A DNA stretch of 64,000 nt from Campylorhamphus procurvoides (taxonomy: Eukaryota > Chordata > Aves > Passeriformes > Dendrocolaptidae), in contig WBMV01000443.1 of the NCBI GenBank assembly GCA_013396655.1, forward strand, positions 497,871 to 561,870, read 5' to 3'. The number at the start of each line of letters is the position of its first letter. Position 1 is the stretch's first letter. Below are positions 1 through 12,517 of this stretch, piece after piece. Position numbers and translations under genes: made by a program. The notes beneath the pieces were generated by a model that worked only from the letters and a program-made list of their open reading frames with translations, was not told where the DNA came from and made no database searches.

Positions 1-105
1 CCTGCTGCTCCAGCCCCTTCCCCAGCCCCGTTCCCTTCCCTGCACACGCTCCAGCCCCTCAGGGTCTCTGCTGTCTGAGGGTTCCAGAGCTGCCCTCAGG
101 ATCTG
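1..105 (-). mobile_element. CR1 LINE fragment, cut by window edge
   Basis: Read on the plus strand, this C-rich block resembles the antisense of the avian CR1 ORF2 end. A 'cacacgctccagcccctca' stretch is followed by a diverged version of the usual 'ctgaggggcccagagctg…cagga' segment. The left boundary lies outside the window and the 3' tail is not visible here. The match is by eye and diverged, so subfamily cannot be given. It carries no usable open frame. Confidence 0.5.
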
Positions 106-3100
106 AGTCCCATTTCAGGCTCCTGGTAACTCTTTCTGCTCCCTTGAGGCCCCCCCAGTTTGGGAATCCCCCTGTGCATGGCACTAGTATGCTCAACTTC
201 CAGTTGGCACTGGAGCTACATCCCTTAGGGACTGGTCATGATGTCCTTCCTGCCCTGATTACCCCACAGTTTTGGTTGGAAATAGAACTATACAGTGTGT
301 CCTGCTCTGAGGGCAGTGTTGGGTTAGGTGACCTCCAGATGTCCCTTCCACGAAATTACTGCAAGATTCCACAATTCGCTCATAAACTGTTGTGTAATAG
401 TAAGAAACATCCATCAGACTTGGCTGCAATCCAGTTCATGCCTTTTTTTTTCCTAGTAAAAACTGAACTAAAGAATTATACAATTTTGCAATTAAAATAA
501 GAATCTTTAATTAAATTGTGCTCTCTTGTTTCTCCCAAGACTACACAATCTTTGAGTTTCCCACTGACAATATTTCACACTGACACACCACAGGGGTTTA
601 TTCCTAGAATTTTTTTGTTTTTCTAGTTCTACATGTTCCATGAGAAGAAAGGAGTGGCTTCAAAGTGAGATTTTCTGTGTTTCCTGAAGTTTTAATCTTC
701 TAAGATTTCGAAACACTTAGTAGCTAAAAGTGAAAACAGGAAAGTCTAATGACAAGATTTAAAAACCCATCCAACATTGAATTTCAGAATATTAGCATTG
801 CATGAATTACTATTATTTTATCAGGATGTATATGTCCCCCTTTAGCCATTTCTCCCATTTTGCCTCAATGACCAGAAAAGCTACAGCATCTTCTTGTATT
901 TAGTAACATTTTTGTTGACAAAGCAAGGTAGTTTTTACAAACTTTGTCTCTCTTCAGTTAAGTCATGAAGATCCATCCTGTCACTTTCCTCATAAACCAG
1001 TCATTTTACAGACCTGGCAAGGGCTGAACAGTTTTCACCAGGCTTGCCTGTGTAACAGCCTTACAAAGTACTCAGAATTGGGTATCAGTCAAAACAAGCA
1101 CATGCAAAAATTTACCATTCTAGCAGATGGAGTCAGCACAGCTCACTTGCATGCAGTAAAAACCTTAATATTTCCACAGCTGGCAAGTTTCCTGTAGTCA
1201 AAAGGATTGGAGCTTTTGTTTTTTGAGACAGAAGACCTAAATCAAGCTTTAATTCAGAAAAGATTTTTTGCTTCAAATATCAAGGTGCTTTACAGATTTT
1301 GCCCCCTCTAAAGACATAACTTAAAACTTTAAGCTATTTGGAGAGGGAAAGTATATCCTTCATCTTCTACCCACGTACTGAAGCAAAAGCAGTGGTATAA
1401 GCTCAATTTTGGCTTCTGTGCCTTTTTTTTACAATCAGGCTTTTCTTGATTGCTGCTCTACAGCCAGAGATCTCACCTCTTGCCTCTCCTGACCAATATA
1501 ATTGTGTCAACACAAGTCTGAAGTACAGAGGAGATCAACTTCTGAACTTTATTGTGCTGCTTCTGTGAAGTCCAGTGTAACAGGAGAGCGTGTTATGAAA
1601 CCAGGCGATAATATTACACTGTTATGAGTCACTTAATATACACTGGTTTTGTCAAGAGCAAAAACCCTTTATCGGAAACAATGTCTGTTGGAAAGTTAAC
1701 TGTTTCTGATAGCAGGTTTTTAGACTAGAGTTGTCCATGAGGGAATCAAAATCCTATTATAATGCTATGTAAATTGAAGCATTATTTGTTCACACATTTC
1801 TTGACATCAGAACATGTTGAACCAAAAGAAACTTTGTCAGAGCTGAAAATTGTTATGGGGTTGTACTAATTCCAAAGGATACTTTGAGGGAAGGGATAAT
1901 GCTTTTCCTACTCTGCATGGCTTGGGGTAGGCACTGACCTGAGGTTTATAGCTGTGACTTTTTAGCTTTTGCCCTGACACTGAGGTCGATGAAGGATGTA
2001 CAAATCCTGTTCAGGATCAGAAGGAATAAAGTCCTGAAATTTTACCCCACACCTGTGTTTTAGCCTCTCCTTCAATTGCAAGATTCAGTTTTGCTTCAGA
2101 ATGGGGATGTTACCACCTCCATGCTGAAGAAGGCAAATGTCATGTTTTCGTCTGAATGGGATCTTCTTTTGAAGCAGACATAAACAGAAATTGAAAAAGT
2201 TGCCTTGAAATGGATCTGTCACTATCCAGTCCCCTCTATTTTAGTATGACCTTCTTTTCACAAACAGGAGTGGACTGGAAATCTCCTTTAAAATATGTTT
2301 CCATACCTTCTATGACTGGTAGAGCTTGTAGTTGTTCAGAGGGCATTATGTCACTTCCAGCTGTATGCTTTATTATTCAAATGCAGCATTTCAAAGCAAA
2401 ATTGCTTTCCCTTGTCCTTCTTCCCTGTTTCCTACAGGCTGGTGCTGTACTGCTGCTATGCTCTGCAAAATGTCTGCTAATACTGTTCTCTGGTTAAACA
2501 GAAAAGATTTATCCCACTGATTGCATGTTGAAATTCTAGTTGGAAGATTGCTTGAGTAAAGTCTAGGCATATTTGGGCAAATAAGTGACCAGATTTCACA
2601 AATACTGTATGGGTATACTCTTACACTCTAGATATGGTAGTTAATTCTTCTTAAATATAGTAGTCAGGGCAAAACCCACATAAATTTCTATGTTTGATTT
2701 TTAACAGTTCTGACGTGTTTAGGCTAATGCACCTGGGACTTTACACCACTTCTGCAAGTGGGCAGTTTTGGCCCTTTATATGAATAGCAGTTGGTGAAAG
2801 CTTTGGAAGCATCCATCCCTCCTCTCTGTAGTAGTCCAGCTGACACAATTACAGGGACTCATATGTGGAGATACAAAGCTCTCAGTAGAGTCAAACCTTG
2901 CTTCTTTTCTATCCCAACCATCTAAGTCATGGTGACTGCACAGTCCCAGCTATATAGGGATGATGCTGCCTTTCATCCCAAATTGCGTGGGTGTAAAAGG
3001 AACAACCATCCAGCTCTGCTGTGTCATGTCTGCTCTATCTTCAGTAGTCATACTATTCTTCTTTTTTTCTCCCACTCTTTTCCATCTAATTGGGGAACAT

Positions 3101-6100
3101 TAAAAACAAAACCACAAAGCCCAATTGATTTTAAATTTGTTCTTAGCAAAAGGAGGCTGAAATAAAAAAAATTACAAAGCATAGAGCTGAATCCTTGCTG
3201 AGTGCAGACCCTGCTGAACCAGGACCACCTGCCTTCATTCTAAATTCACTCTGGCCACTCCTGCTTTCCCACCATCTCTTACTAACAGTGTTAGATATCA
3301 GACACCTTCTTAAATTTCCACAGATCTCCTGTTACTTTTTGTTAAAGAAAAAAACCCATTGATGCAGACAGAATTTTTTCCCTCTGGCTAGATAACATAG
3401 GACACAATGGTGAACCTCCACAGAGCACAGCACTGGCCCTGACAGAAAGCTGGTTCCTTGTACAATGTTTTAACAAACATGCAAGGCAAAGAAAAACAAA
3501 ACAAAACAAAAGAAAGGACAGTTACCCTGTGAAATCAAAGCTCAATGATTTAAAAAGCAGCAGTGTGTCTGTGAGAGAAGGAAGGAAAGCTGGGGGATGG
3601 GATGGCAGATTTCACTGGTCAGGCCAGGGGTAACGAAAAATTATCCTGATCCAATAGACCATGTGAAAGGATATTACTGGAGTATGAAAAAATTCTTCAG
3701 GGGGGACAGAATGTATTTTTTTCTGCCCTTTCTCTAAAGCCCTGTTATTTTTCTGTTCTTTGCTTGCATCTGTTAAATGCTGGAATGTCTGCAGGGACGT
3801 TTTTAAAAGCTGCACAATGTCAATTAAATTTGCCGAGCAGTATATCTTTTTGGAGTACGTGTGACCTTTTCTGTTTGTCATTTCCTGGGCATCACACCAA
3901 GTGATCCTCTTAGGATGCTGGCTTTGTGAAGCAGGCCCACAGCAGCAGGACTGCAGGAACTGCAGGTTTCTGGGACTGCTGCCAACCTCCGGATAATTGC
4001 CATCAGCAGGAAAGAGCTAGAAAAGCTTGGCTGAGTCCATCTTTTACAGATAGATTGACCCCTTTCTGCCACTGCAGAATCACAGTCAGAGAGAAACACA
4101 TATCCAAAAAGAGAGAGAAGGGAGGGGAGGAGGGGGGAGAGAGGAATGATTACAGCAGGAAGGCTACATCTGATCTGAACAGGGGAGATTTGGAGGTTAC
4201 GCTCGCTGCTTCGCCATCACCAAAATTTATAACATCTTCTGTTTTAAGACAGACAAATCTGAGAATGAAGCTTCAGTGCTGAGCTCTGTAACAATAAAGC
4301 TGGTGTTTCTGTGAGAGCAGATTCAGAGCTCTAAGGGAGGGGTGGGAAGGGTGGGAATTCAGTACCTTTATGCGACACATCTGCTGGGGAATAGCAATTT
4401 GAACATATATGCAGCAATCAAGAGAGAGACTATGAATGCATGCTGAAAGCCACTGCAGGTGCTTTCCTGCTAAGGGGATGGGGGGACAGCAAAAGGCAAG
4501 AGAAAGGAGGCTGCATGCCCACAGTTCAGTAGATAAGCTGAGGTGCTTTGAAAAGCAGCAAGAATCACAGTAGCACTTTATGAAAGCTGGGAGTGGAAAG
4601 CAGTGCCCTTAATAACCCCAAGTCCAGCAAGTGGCTGTGTGGGGTAAATGGTGGTGTCATGGCCAGGGGGGGATTTCAGCAACTGAGATTTCAGATCTAT
4701 CGCCTCCTCCACATGCCTGCTCACCTCAGTTACCTGCAGGGTCCAGCGTCAGTGATGCTGGTAAATACCTGCAGTGATTGCAGCACAGGAGCCCACAAGC
4801 TCAGCATGGGAATTTCCAGGCAGCTGCTGGGATCTCCACCCTGAGCCCAAGCTGCCTTCCCTGGTGTATCTCAGTTGAGCTGGGACAGGCAATTGTCAAA
4901 GTCTGATTGAAGTAACAAAACTGCCCTAGGCCAACCCAAACTGTAAGATGCAAGAGCAGTTCTTTCTCCACATGGGAAATGAAAAGAGATGAATGGGTTT
5001 AAAGGGTAAGCAGTTGTCCCTTCACTGCAGTGTGACCTGCTAGGTATGAGCACTGCAATACCTTCTCTCCTCCTCTGCTGCCTCCTCTCCTGGAGGAAAT
5101 TCCTTCCATCACTCACTGAACTGCATTTTTCATGCAGAAAAGAGCAATTCTGAGCCACAGAGATGTATAAAGATATGTGTGAGCTCTGAAAATCAAGATC
5201 TTTATGGGACAGACTCCCTCTGCTGTGTATAGGTCAGTGCAGTCTCATTAATATTAAGATGCTTGGTGCTATGAAGGATATAACACCCAAATTCATTCAC
5301 TAGTAGTGCTTCTTTTTCTGTTTCCTCACCCATGATCTATCTCTCAGTTGCCAACATAAATAATACTCAGGTTACAGTAATGTCCTGTGGCTCCAAACTG
5401 GGGCAACTTCACTGCATAAGGTGCTGAGAAAACATGTATGGAGGCATAATCCTGTCAAATGTTATCCAGGTCATATAATCTGTAGCTGTATTCCTCCCTG
5501 TAGAGAACATGCTCAGCTCGGCAAATGCTTGGCCTGCTTCTGTATGTGACACTGAATGTCAGTGAGTGACATCTTACAGATGATACTTTATTGGTAGAGC
5601 AGGTGCTGGTGGCAAGAACTATATTTATACAGCAGAGGTCTAAAAATGTCTCTGTGCTTAACAGGTCTCAGTCACTTCCAGATCAGATCTGAATCTTTTG
5701 TAAGGCCTTTTTTCCCTTCCTTCTCTGCTCACAAACTCTCACCAAAATGAGAAAGCCAAGGGATGCTGCCCCAGATCCCCAGCAGAAAATATGGGATACA
5801 GAGTCCATATCCTTTACAGGAAAGGAGATGTTCATGTCAGAGGAGTTTCCAGATCCACACATCACAGGGCAATCTTTCTTACAGAAAAGAAGACAAATCC
5901 TGTAATATCAACATTGCAGCAGCTTCTAATTGCCACAGCCCCAGAGGTCCAATAGTCCAGAGCAGATGAACATTGTGCATTTTTGGCATGTCACCCCTCT
6001 GTGATAACACTGCCTATACAGACTCCGTCAGGAGGAGAATGTGAGATAACCTCTCCTGGACTGGCAGGAGTAAGTGCTAGTGTGCAGTGCTCTCTGGAGG

Positions 6101-7751
6101 ATACGTGGACTACCCTGGGATCAACTTCTCTGTTTGCCCTTCTCCTGCCACATTTTCTCTCATAAGCACCTTAAGCTGTCAAAGCAGTTTGCACTCCAGG
6201 CAATGGGGATGTTTCTGGGAGCCAGAGGGTAATTCAGATCTGTTCAAATGATGCACAACCGCAAACACACAATCTGCAATGTTTGGGATTTGATGACTGA
6301 CCCTAAAAATTGTGCTTTTGTTTGAAGGTCTTTCCAGCTATGGAACACCACTTACAGAGGTTAAGTATGGATTTGAACAAAGAACATCCTAGAGAAGGCC
6401 AAGAAGTAGTTGAGGCATTTTAGTTTGTGCCCAGGGTGCAAGTTTGAGTTTTTTCCTGGAGGTAGTATCCATTTGATCTACCTGTGGATATGTCCTGGGT
6501 GCAAGAAAAGATGATGAGATACTGGCCTACTGGCCAAAAAAACACTTAGTTTTTGCTCAAGTTAAATTGAAAAGTATTGCCAGACCTCAGCTTGTAATAT
6601 GGTATTTAATTACGCTTTCCACATGTTGCTTAGAGTAATCCTAGTCTGAGTGTGGTCCATGGTAAATATGAAGGAACAAACTTTAAACTGATGCCTGGAA
6701 ACCCATTTGTTCATTCCTCAGAAACTGAACAAGAGGGTTTTTCAAAATTTATTTAAGAAACTATATTGTGGCTTAGGGACCTGTCAGCATCAACAAAGTC
6801 ATTAATTCCTGTGGGGGACATATAAAAAGGAAAACACCTCTATATTTCATTGTCTTTTCATTTGTCACCTCTATCTGAATGATTTGAATAGTCTCATTAA
6901 AATCAGTAGGACAGCTCCTGGGTGTAGAGGGAGGCACATGATGGAAGGCTTTATGAAATCACCCTCCAACACCAGATGCTGGAAGACACACAGTGTTGGT
7001 AGCTGCTGGCAGCTGACCCGAAGAAGTTAAGCTTAGCAGTGAATGGAGCCCCCAGGCTCTGCAGCTCAGCTTCCTTTCCTCTCCTTAGCACAAAATATTT
7101 TAAAAGAAACTGAGACCAGAAGCTTTTCCCAAGCCAACAAAAACAAAAGCACTTGCAGCACGGTGAGGTGCAGAATGCCTGCCTAATTCCAGGATGCTAT
7201 GCCAGGGAATCAGAGGAATGGATGGTTGATAAACAGCAACTGAAAGGTGGACACAGAGGCAATAGTACCGTGGCTGAGGTTCAAACCCGGCTCAATGAGG
7301 CATCCATAAGAACTACAGCAATTGGCGACAGTGGAGAAATGTAATTTGTGGTTTCCAAATGCAGCCTAGCTCCTTAAAATAAAATAAATTTAAAAATAAA
7401 AAAAAATAAGAAAGAGCAAATACCTCAGCTCTGTTAGCTGCTTGGCCAGTGAATGGCTGCCCATGAGCCAGCTATATAATGTTTGATATAAACCCCACAG
7501 GTCAGGCAAGTTCCACTAGATGGGTTTGATCAAGGACTAGTGCATCTTCAGGAATGTGAGTCAACTGGAAACAGATGTTTTCATTCTGTGGTGCTGTAGA
7601 AAAAAAAAGTCCCTCCCTCTGTCCTCTCTCTGTTTCCTCTGATCTACAGATATATTTTTATACTGTTTTTCATCTCATTTTATTTGTGTCCTGCTGTAGA
7701 CTCCTCTACTGAAGGGAGAAAAAAAGATAAAATACCTACAGATTAGTCCAC
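106..7751. other. Unique non-coding sequence, no gene recognised
   Basis: No exon, RNA gene or clear transposon is recognised in this stretch. Open frames here are short (118 codons at most) and none shows a known domain, conserved motif or a convincing pair of splice sites. Low-complexity patches include an (AAAAC)4-like run at 3492-3511, the purine tract at 4106-4146 and an A-rich patch near 7376-7412. A tRNA B-box-like string at about 7279-7289 was examined and rejected. Confidence 0.6.
4106..4146 (+). repeat. Uninterrupted 41-bp homopurine tract
   Basis: The plus strand has only A and G from 4106 to 4146: an A5 start, a GA run, then GGGAGGGGAGGAGGGGGG and GAGAGAGGAA. Such tracts are known to be able to form triplex (H-DNA) structures and are prone to slippage. 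Whether this one does is not shown by the sequence. Confidence 0.85.
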
Positions 7752-7776
7752 AAATAGTCAAGCCACTTGACTATTT
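7752..7776. repeat. Perfect 11-bp inverted repeat with 3-nt loop
   Basis: AAATAGTCAAG is followed by CCA and then CTTGACTATTT, a perfect 11-bp palindromic arm pair. A partial third copy of the arm (tagtcaag) follows at once at 7776-7783. The flanks carry no T-run suggesting a Pol III terminator, and the stem is too short for a microRNA precursor. It is more likely a chance palindrome or a remnant of a small element. Confidence 0.8.
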
Positions 7777-10700
7777 AGTCAAGCCTACCCTCAACAAACT
7801 CCTCTCAGAATACTTCCTCCCTCAGTGGAAATCCCAACCTCACCCATTAAAGTCCTTCCCAAAAACAATGCAGTTGGCACTGTGTTCTGCTTGTGTTAAG
7901 AAATTTAGGTTGTTCCAGAACAAGAAAGGGGGAAAAAAACCCTGAGCCCTTTGGATAAAGTGACCTTCTTGGAACTCTGTTACTGTCAAGAAAGGGGGAC
8001 TCAAAAAGAGGGATTCAGTTTAGACACTTTATTTACACTCCACTGCAGCAGGCAAGTCTGTCAGACAGTCCATACCTGAGGCAAGGAAAATTCACCTGGG
8101 ATTATTTTCTTTTTTATATTATTTAGGAGAAAAAGACACATATCTCCCTCCACCCCTGCAAATCTCTGTCAGGTTCCTCTTTGCAGAACCATCCAGACAA
8201 GCACCACCAACCAACCCTGCAGCCCTTCCTGCTCTGGTCCTCCTCCTGGGTTGGGTGTCAAATAAAACACTCTCCCGGGGTGGTTTCTGCTGACACACCT
8301 GATCTACCTGAAATACTGAGTCACCCCCAGTGATTCTACTTTACTGCCCTTTTTGCAGCTAATTCCCCATAGTCACTGGTGCAGATCCACCAGTACAATC
8401 AATCTTCTCACATAACACCCTCTGGTATTCAGGATGACAAGTTGTTCAACCTTTTTTTCGTTCAAATTCCTCCTTACTGCCCATGCTGTCATTATTTGTT
8501 TCACAAAAATAAGGTAATTAAAGATCATCCTATTGTTTTCACTGTCCTACAGTCACCCTTCCACCTTTCTGCCTCTTCTTAACAATTCTCATACTCCCAA
8601 ATCTAAAGTGAGAAAACTTTGGATTCCTTGAAAAGAGTAAAAAAAGATTAAATTCATGGGTTTGGATTCTGCATATTTCAAGGCAGAGTTCAATGAATGG
8701 CCAGGATACGGAATGTGTCTTGTTGTATCTGTTATATTTTCTTTTTATAAGTTATGCTGGTGCAAGACTTGTTCCCAGGCAGGAAAAAAAATACAAGACA
8801 TCCTTCCTATTTTTATTTTTTCCACTTGAAGAGAAATCTAGGAAGTAGAAGAGTGTGGGCTCAGAGCTCAGGATTTCAGACTGTATTCATCTCATCTCAT
8901 CTCAAAGTGTGGGGAGGTGTGTGAAACCATCAGCAAGAATGAGAAAAAGCTAGATCTAGGCAGAGCACCAGGCTTCTGATGTAAAGAATTGAAAAACACT
9001 TGTCCTAGGGTCAGGTAGGGATAATTAAGAGTGTGTCACCACTCTGATGGCTGCTAACCCTGACTGTGTTGAGTAAAGTTACATGTGAGACAATTTGTTC
9101 AAGAGTTCTTTTGTTAGTAAGAAGTGTTATTATGAAGAAGAGTTATAAGACATGCCTTATGCCCACAACTATCTCCATCGTTCTCATATCACCACTTGGG
9201 TCTGATAACAGCATCAAAACCTCATCACAACCCTGTACACACCAAAGTTACCCATAGCTCTCTCACTTGAATTTACATCAAGCCTCAAGGTTACAAGAAA
9301 ACCAGAAAGTAAAGCAAGTCATTTATGGTTTTGCAGTATAAGAATCACACATCAAATCTCCTATTCTCTCCTCTGTTTTGGGGTGCCTTTTTTATCTCTT
9401 TTACATAAGACAAATATGAATAATTATAAGGTTTAATCCTTCTCATCAGAACTTGGCCGACGAATAAACAAATTACTTTATAAAATAGTGAAATGTTTCT
9501 TTCCATTCATCCCGGGCCAAATGCAAAGACCTAACCTTCTTCTCAGCTACCCAAGTACCTCTTTTTTCTCATGCAATAAATGAAGAAACTAAAAACTTAC
9601 CTGTTACTTCTCTCCCTTTCAAATTTCTCCTCAGCAGGCAGGGGCAAATAATGATCTACTGCAAAAGTGGGAAATAAATTATAACCAAAATGGCAAAATC
9701 AAAATATTTCCCCTCTGAACATGTTGTTTTTTGCTCTGTATGTCTTGGCAGCTTAACCCTCTGAAACCACAGACCTGAATTCTCTGCACTCAACAGAGCA
9801 GCCCAAGGATAAGCCCTCCAGTAAATCCTATGTGACTGAAGACATAGGAGCCTGACTGTGAGTAAAAACATTTTAAATATGATTGCTATACCTGCTAGTA
9901 ACCAAAGAGCCCTTTTGGAGCAAATAATTTTCTTGCAAACATCTGAATCCAATCGTCTAAGCCTGGGAGCCCATGTTCACATAACACCATTGCTCTCCCC
10001 TCCGAATTGTCTGTCCTCTGACTCCAAAGAAAAGAGTTTACCCTGTCCATCTATCATTTAAATGTTAATGAGCTAAATGAATTCCACCTCACTTCTAAGC
10101 TTCAGAGTAAGCTCGGGTTTATTTATTCATATAAAGGCACGGGAACCAGTTTGACATTGCTGAGCATGTCCCAGATTTATGGAAAATAAAACTGTACTAA
10201 TCTAGTGCGTTTATTAGCTTTTCTGTCAGATGCCTCCATGAGTATTCAGAGATGTGAGTTTGCCCTGCAGTTCTGTTCTGACTGGAACAGCATCTCCTGA
10301 AATGTAAATGTTATCTTAAGGTCATATGCTGATGAAAACCCCTGTTTTGCCAAAGTCTAATTTCTTGGTCATTTGACAAAGCAGCTGCTGTGCAGTTATA
10401 GGGCACAAAGAAAGCTATGAAAGGTGGATAAGTTGCATGCTTGATTTGATATATATTATACTGCTTCTAAAGACAAAAATTACGATGGATGGTTATTTTT
10501 CCTGATTTAACTCAGTAAATAAAAAAACCTCTCACAAATATATACACAGGAATGATACTTCTAAGAGAAATTTTTCATTTAAACCTTGTTCAGTCCTCTG
10601 CGTGTTTCTGTGAATACATTTTAAAGGGTCAACACAAATATCCTAATGTCTGATATAATTTATTTGCAGCATCATAGATTGGTATTGAGAAAAATTCCTG

Positions 10701-12207
10701 ATTTGGAGGAGGATGCAGATATTAGACAGTTGTAAATATTATATATGATATGCTCTGCAGCTGATGTACATTAAAGAAAATAAAAATCACCAGGTTTAGG
10801 TAAGCAACAGCTGGTGTCAGCTGGTGCAGTACCACATCAGTGCCTCTATGGTCTGTGAAGAGTATTTTTTACCATCTGGAGGATATCTAGCTTTGGTCAA
10901 TGTCAGAAGTACACTGGAGGCTTCTGCTGGTGCCCTGACAAACCAGGACAAATGCTCACTTGTGTGACTGGGGAACATTCAGGGTGGAGAAAGATGATAA
11001 TATGACATGTTTTAGGAGTTGGTGCTGTCATAGCTCATCATTCCAGGCTTTTTTAGTGTATGAGAAAACGCTGACAGGGAAATCACACTGTAGGGTTGTA
11101 AGTTTTGTGTTACACAAAGCTCCATGTCCAGGAAGAGCTGGAGTGTTTGACTTGTAGCAGGGTTTGGTCTCCACATTTGAGCTCTGAGAAGTCAGTTCTG
11201 GAAGCAGAGATGTGCCTGAATGCTCAATGTCTAGTGATGGATGGAGAGGGAAGTGTTGCCTGCACAGTGTTTGACCTTCATCTCGCAAGGATAAATGTCA
11301 AATATCCTCAGAAAAATATCAGCAGTGTTTTCTCTCACCAAAAATTCCTCTAATTCAGAAATAATTGGCACTTTGCAGCAAAGAACTAAAAAACCCCTGG
11401 AGTATTCTTTTCGTCCCTTCCTCCTCCTGTTTTCTTTTCCTCCTTTTTTAGTTACGAAGTTCAGAGAGGTTCCAAGTGACAAAGACAATTTAGCATTTCA
11501 GATAAGACTTTACCTATGCAGCACATCTAGCATCCATGTACACATTAACCCAGTCATACCCAAAGAAGTAAGAGAGTTGTCTCAGCAAGGAATAAGCACG
11601 AGTAATAAGGTATCACTCATTTTCAGATAAGAAATAACCTCAGAAAGAATAAGATTCATTTAATATTCAAAGAAAGGTATGTTTTTCTAAAAATTTAGCT
11701 AGTACGCTGGCAGTGGATCTCTCTCTCTTGATTACTGACAACTTTGACAGGTCACATCTCAAAATTTAGTTTCCAGATCAAGATCTGGGTTCAAAATAGT
11801 GTTCTGGGTATATCTTAAAGAGCAGAGGAAGCATCTTGTGTTTAGTGATTACATCACTCATTTCAGGGATGTGTCGTCCTCCCACTTAGCTGCAGACAAG
11901 GAAGGATTCCCTGCTTTGGGACAAATGAGACTTTTTTCTGCTAGAGATTGAGTGGGACTTCATCTTTTCTCAAGGAAATCTTTCCTGTTTGCTTGTGAGT
12001 GCTACTAGTCTACTAAGAGACCTCAGCAATAGCAACTCACATTGCTATGTGCCTCAGTTTCCTAACACAATACAGTTTACCTTCCTAATATATGATTTCT
12101 TTTTTGTTTACAAGTGAAAATTATTTATTCATAATAAATAACAAATATAAGCTGGCTGGAGAATGGATAGAGAGTAGCCATGGGGTGGGGTATTGGTGTA
12201 TGGGAAG
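7777..12207. other. Unique non-coding sequence with one conserved-element-like patch
   Basis: No gene is recognised. A short CATCT repeat lies at 8888-8904. The stretch at about 10060-10480 is free of recognisable repeats and low in CpG. It holds several ATTA/TAAT homeodomain-type cores and a TTTATTAG motif, a texture often seen in vertebrate conserved non-coding elements. That reading is an inference from texture alone. Open frames (98 to 111 codons) at 9656-9952 and 11295-11630 show no recognisable protein. Confidence 0.5.
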
Positions 12208-12517
12208 CTCAGCATCACCTGGCAATGTGCACTTGCGGCCCAGAAATGCCCAGAATGCTGGGCTGACCCCACAGCGTGGGCAGCAGGAGAGGGGGTGACT
12301 CTGCCCCTCTGTGCCCTCAGGTGACTCCCCACCTGGGATGCTGCCTCAGGCTCTGGGGAACAACATCAGACAGATGTGGAGATGTTGGAAAGAGCCCAGG
12401 AATCCAGAGAAGGCCATGGAACTGTTCAGTGATGGAGCATCTCTCCCCCAAGGCAGAGGGTTGAGCTAGATGACCTTTAAGGTCCCTTCAGCCCAAATCA
12501 TCATAGGGTTCTGTGAT
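12208..12517 (+). mobile_element. CR1 LINE 3' fragment with internal deletion
   Basis: The 5' part (ctggcaatgtgcacttgcggcccagaaa…) matches the end of CR1 ORF2, which encodes the reverse transcriptase polyprotein. It runs through the 'ctgcccctctgtgccctc' and 'accccacctggga' landmarks as far as about 12435. It then jumps to the terminal tail, 'gttgagctagatgacctttaaggtcccttc', ending in ttctgtgat. Roughly the middle of the normal 3' region is missing, so the copy is 5'-truncated and internally deleted. No intact frame remains. Confidence 0.85.

Noticed and set aside
7262..7300. tRNA-like B box, 'ggttcaaaccc'
   Set aside because: The flanking bases do not pair as a T-stem beyond two pairs and no A box or acceptor stem could be fitted upstream.
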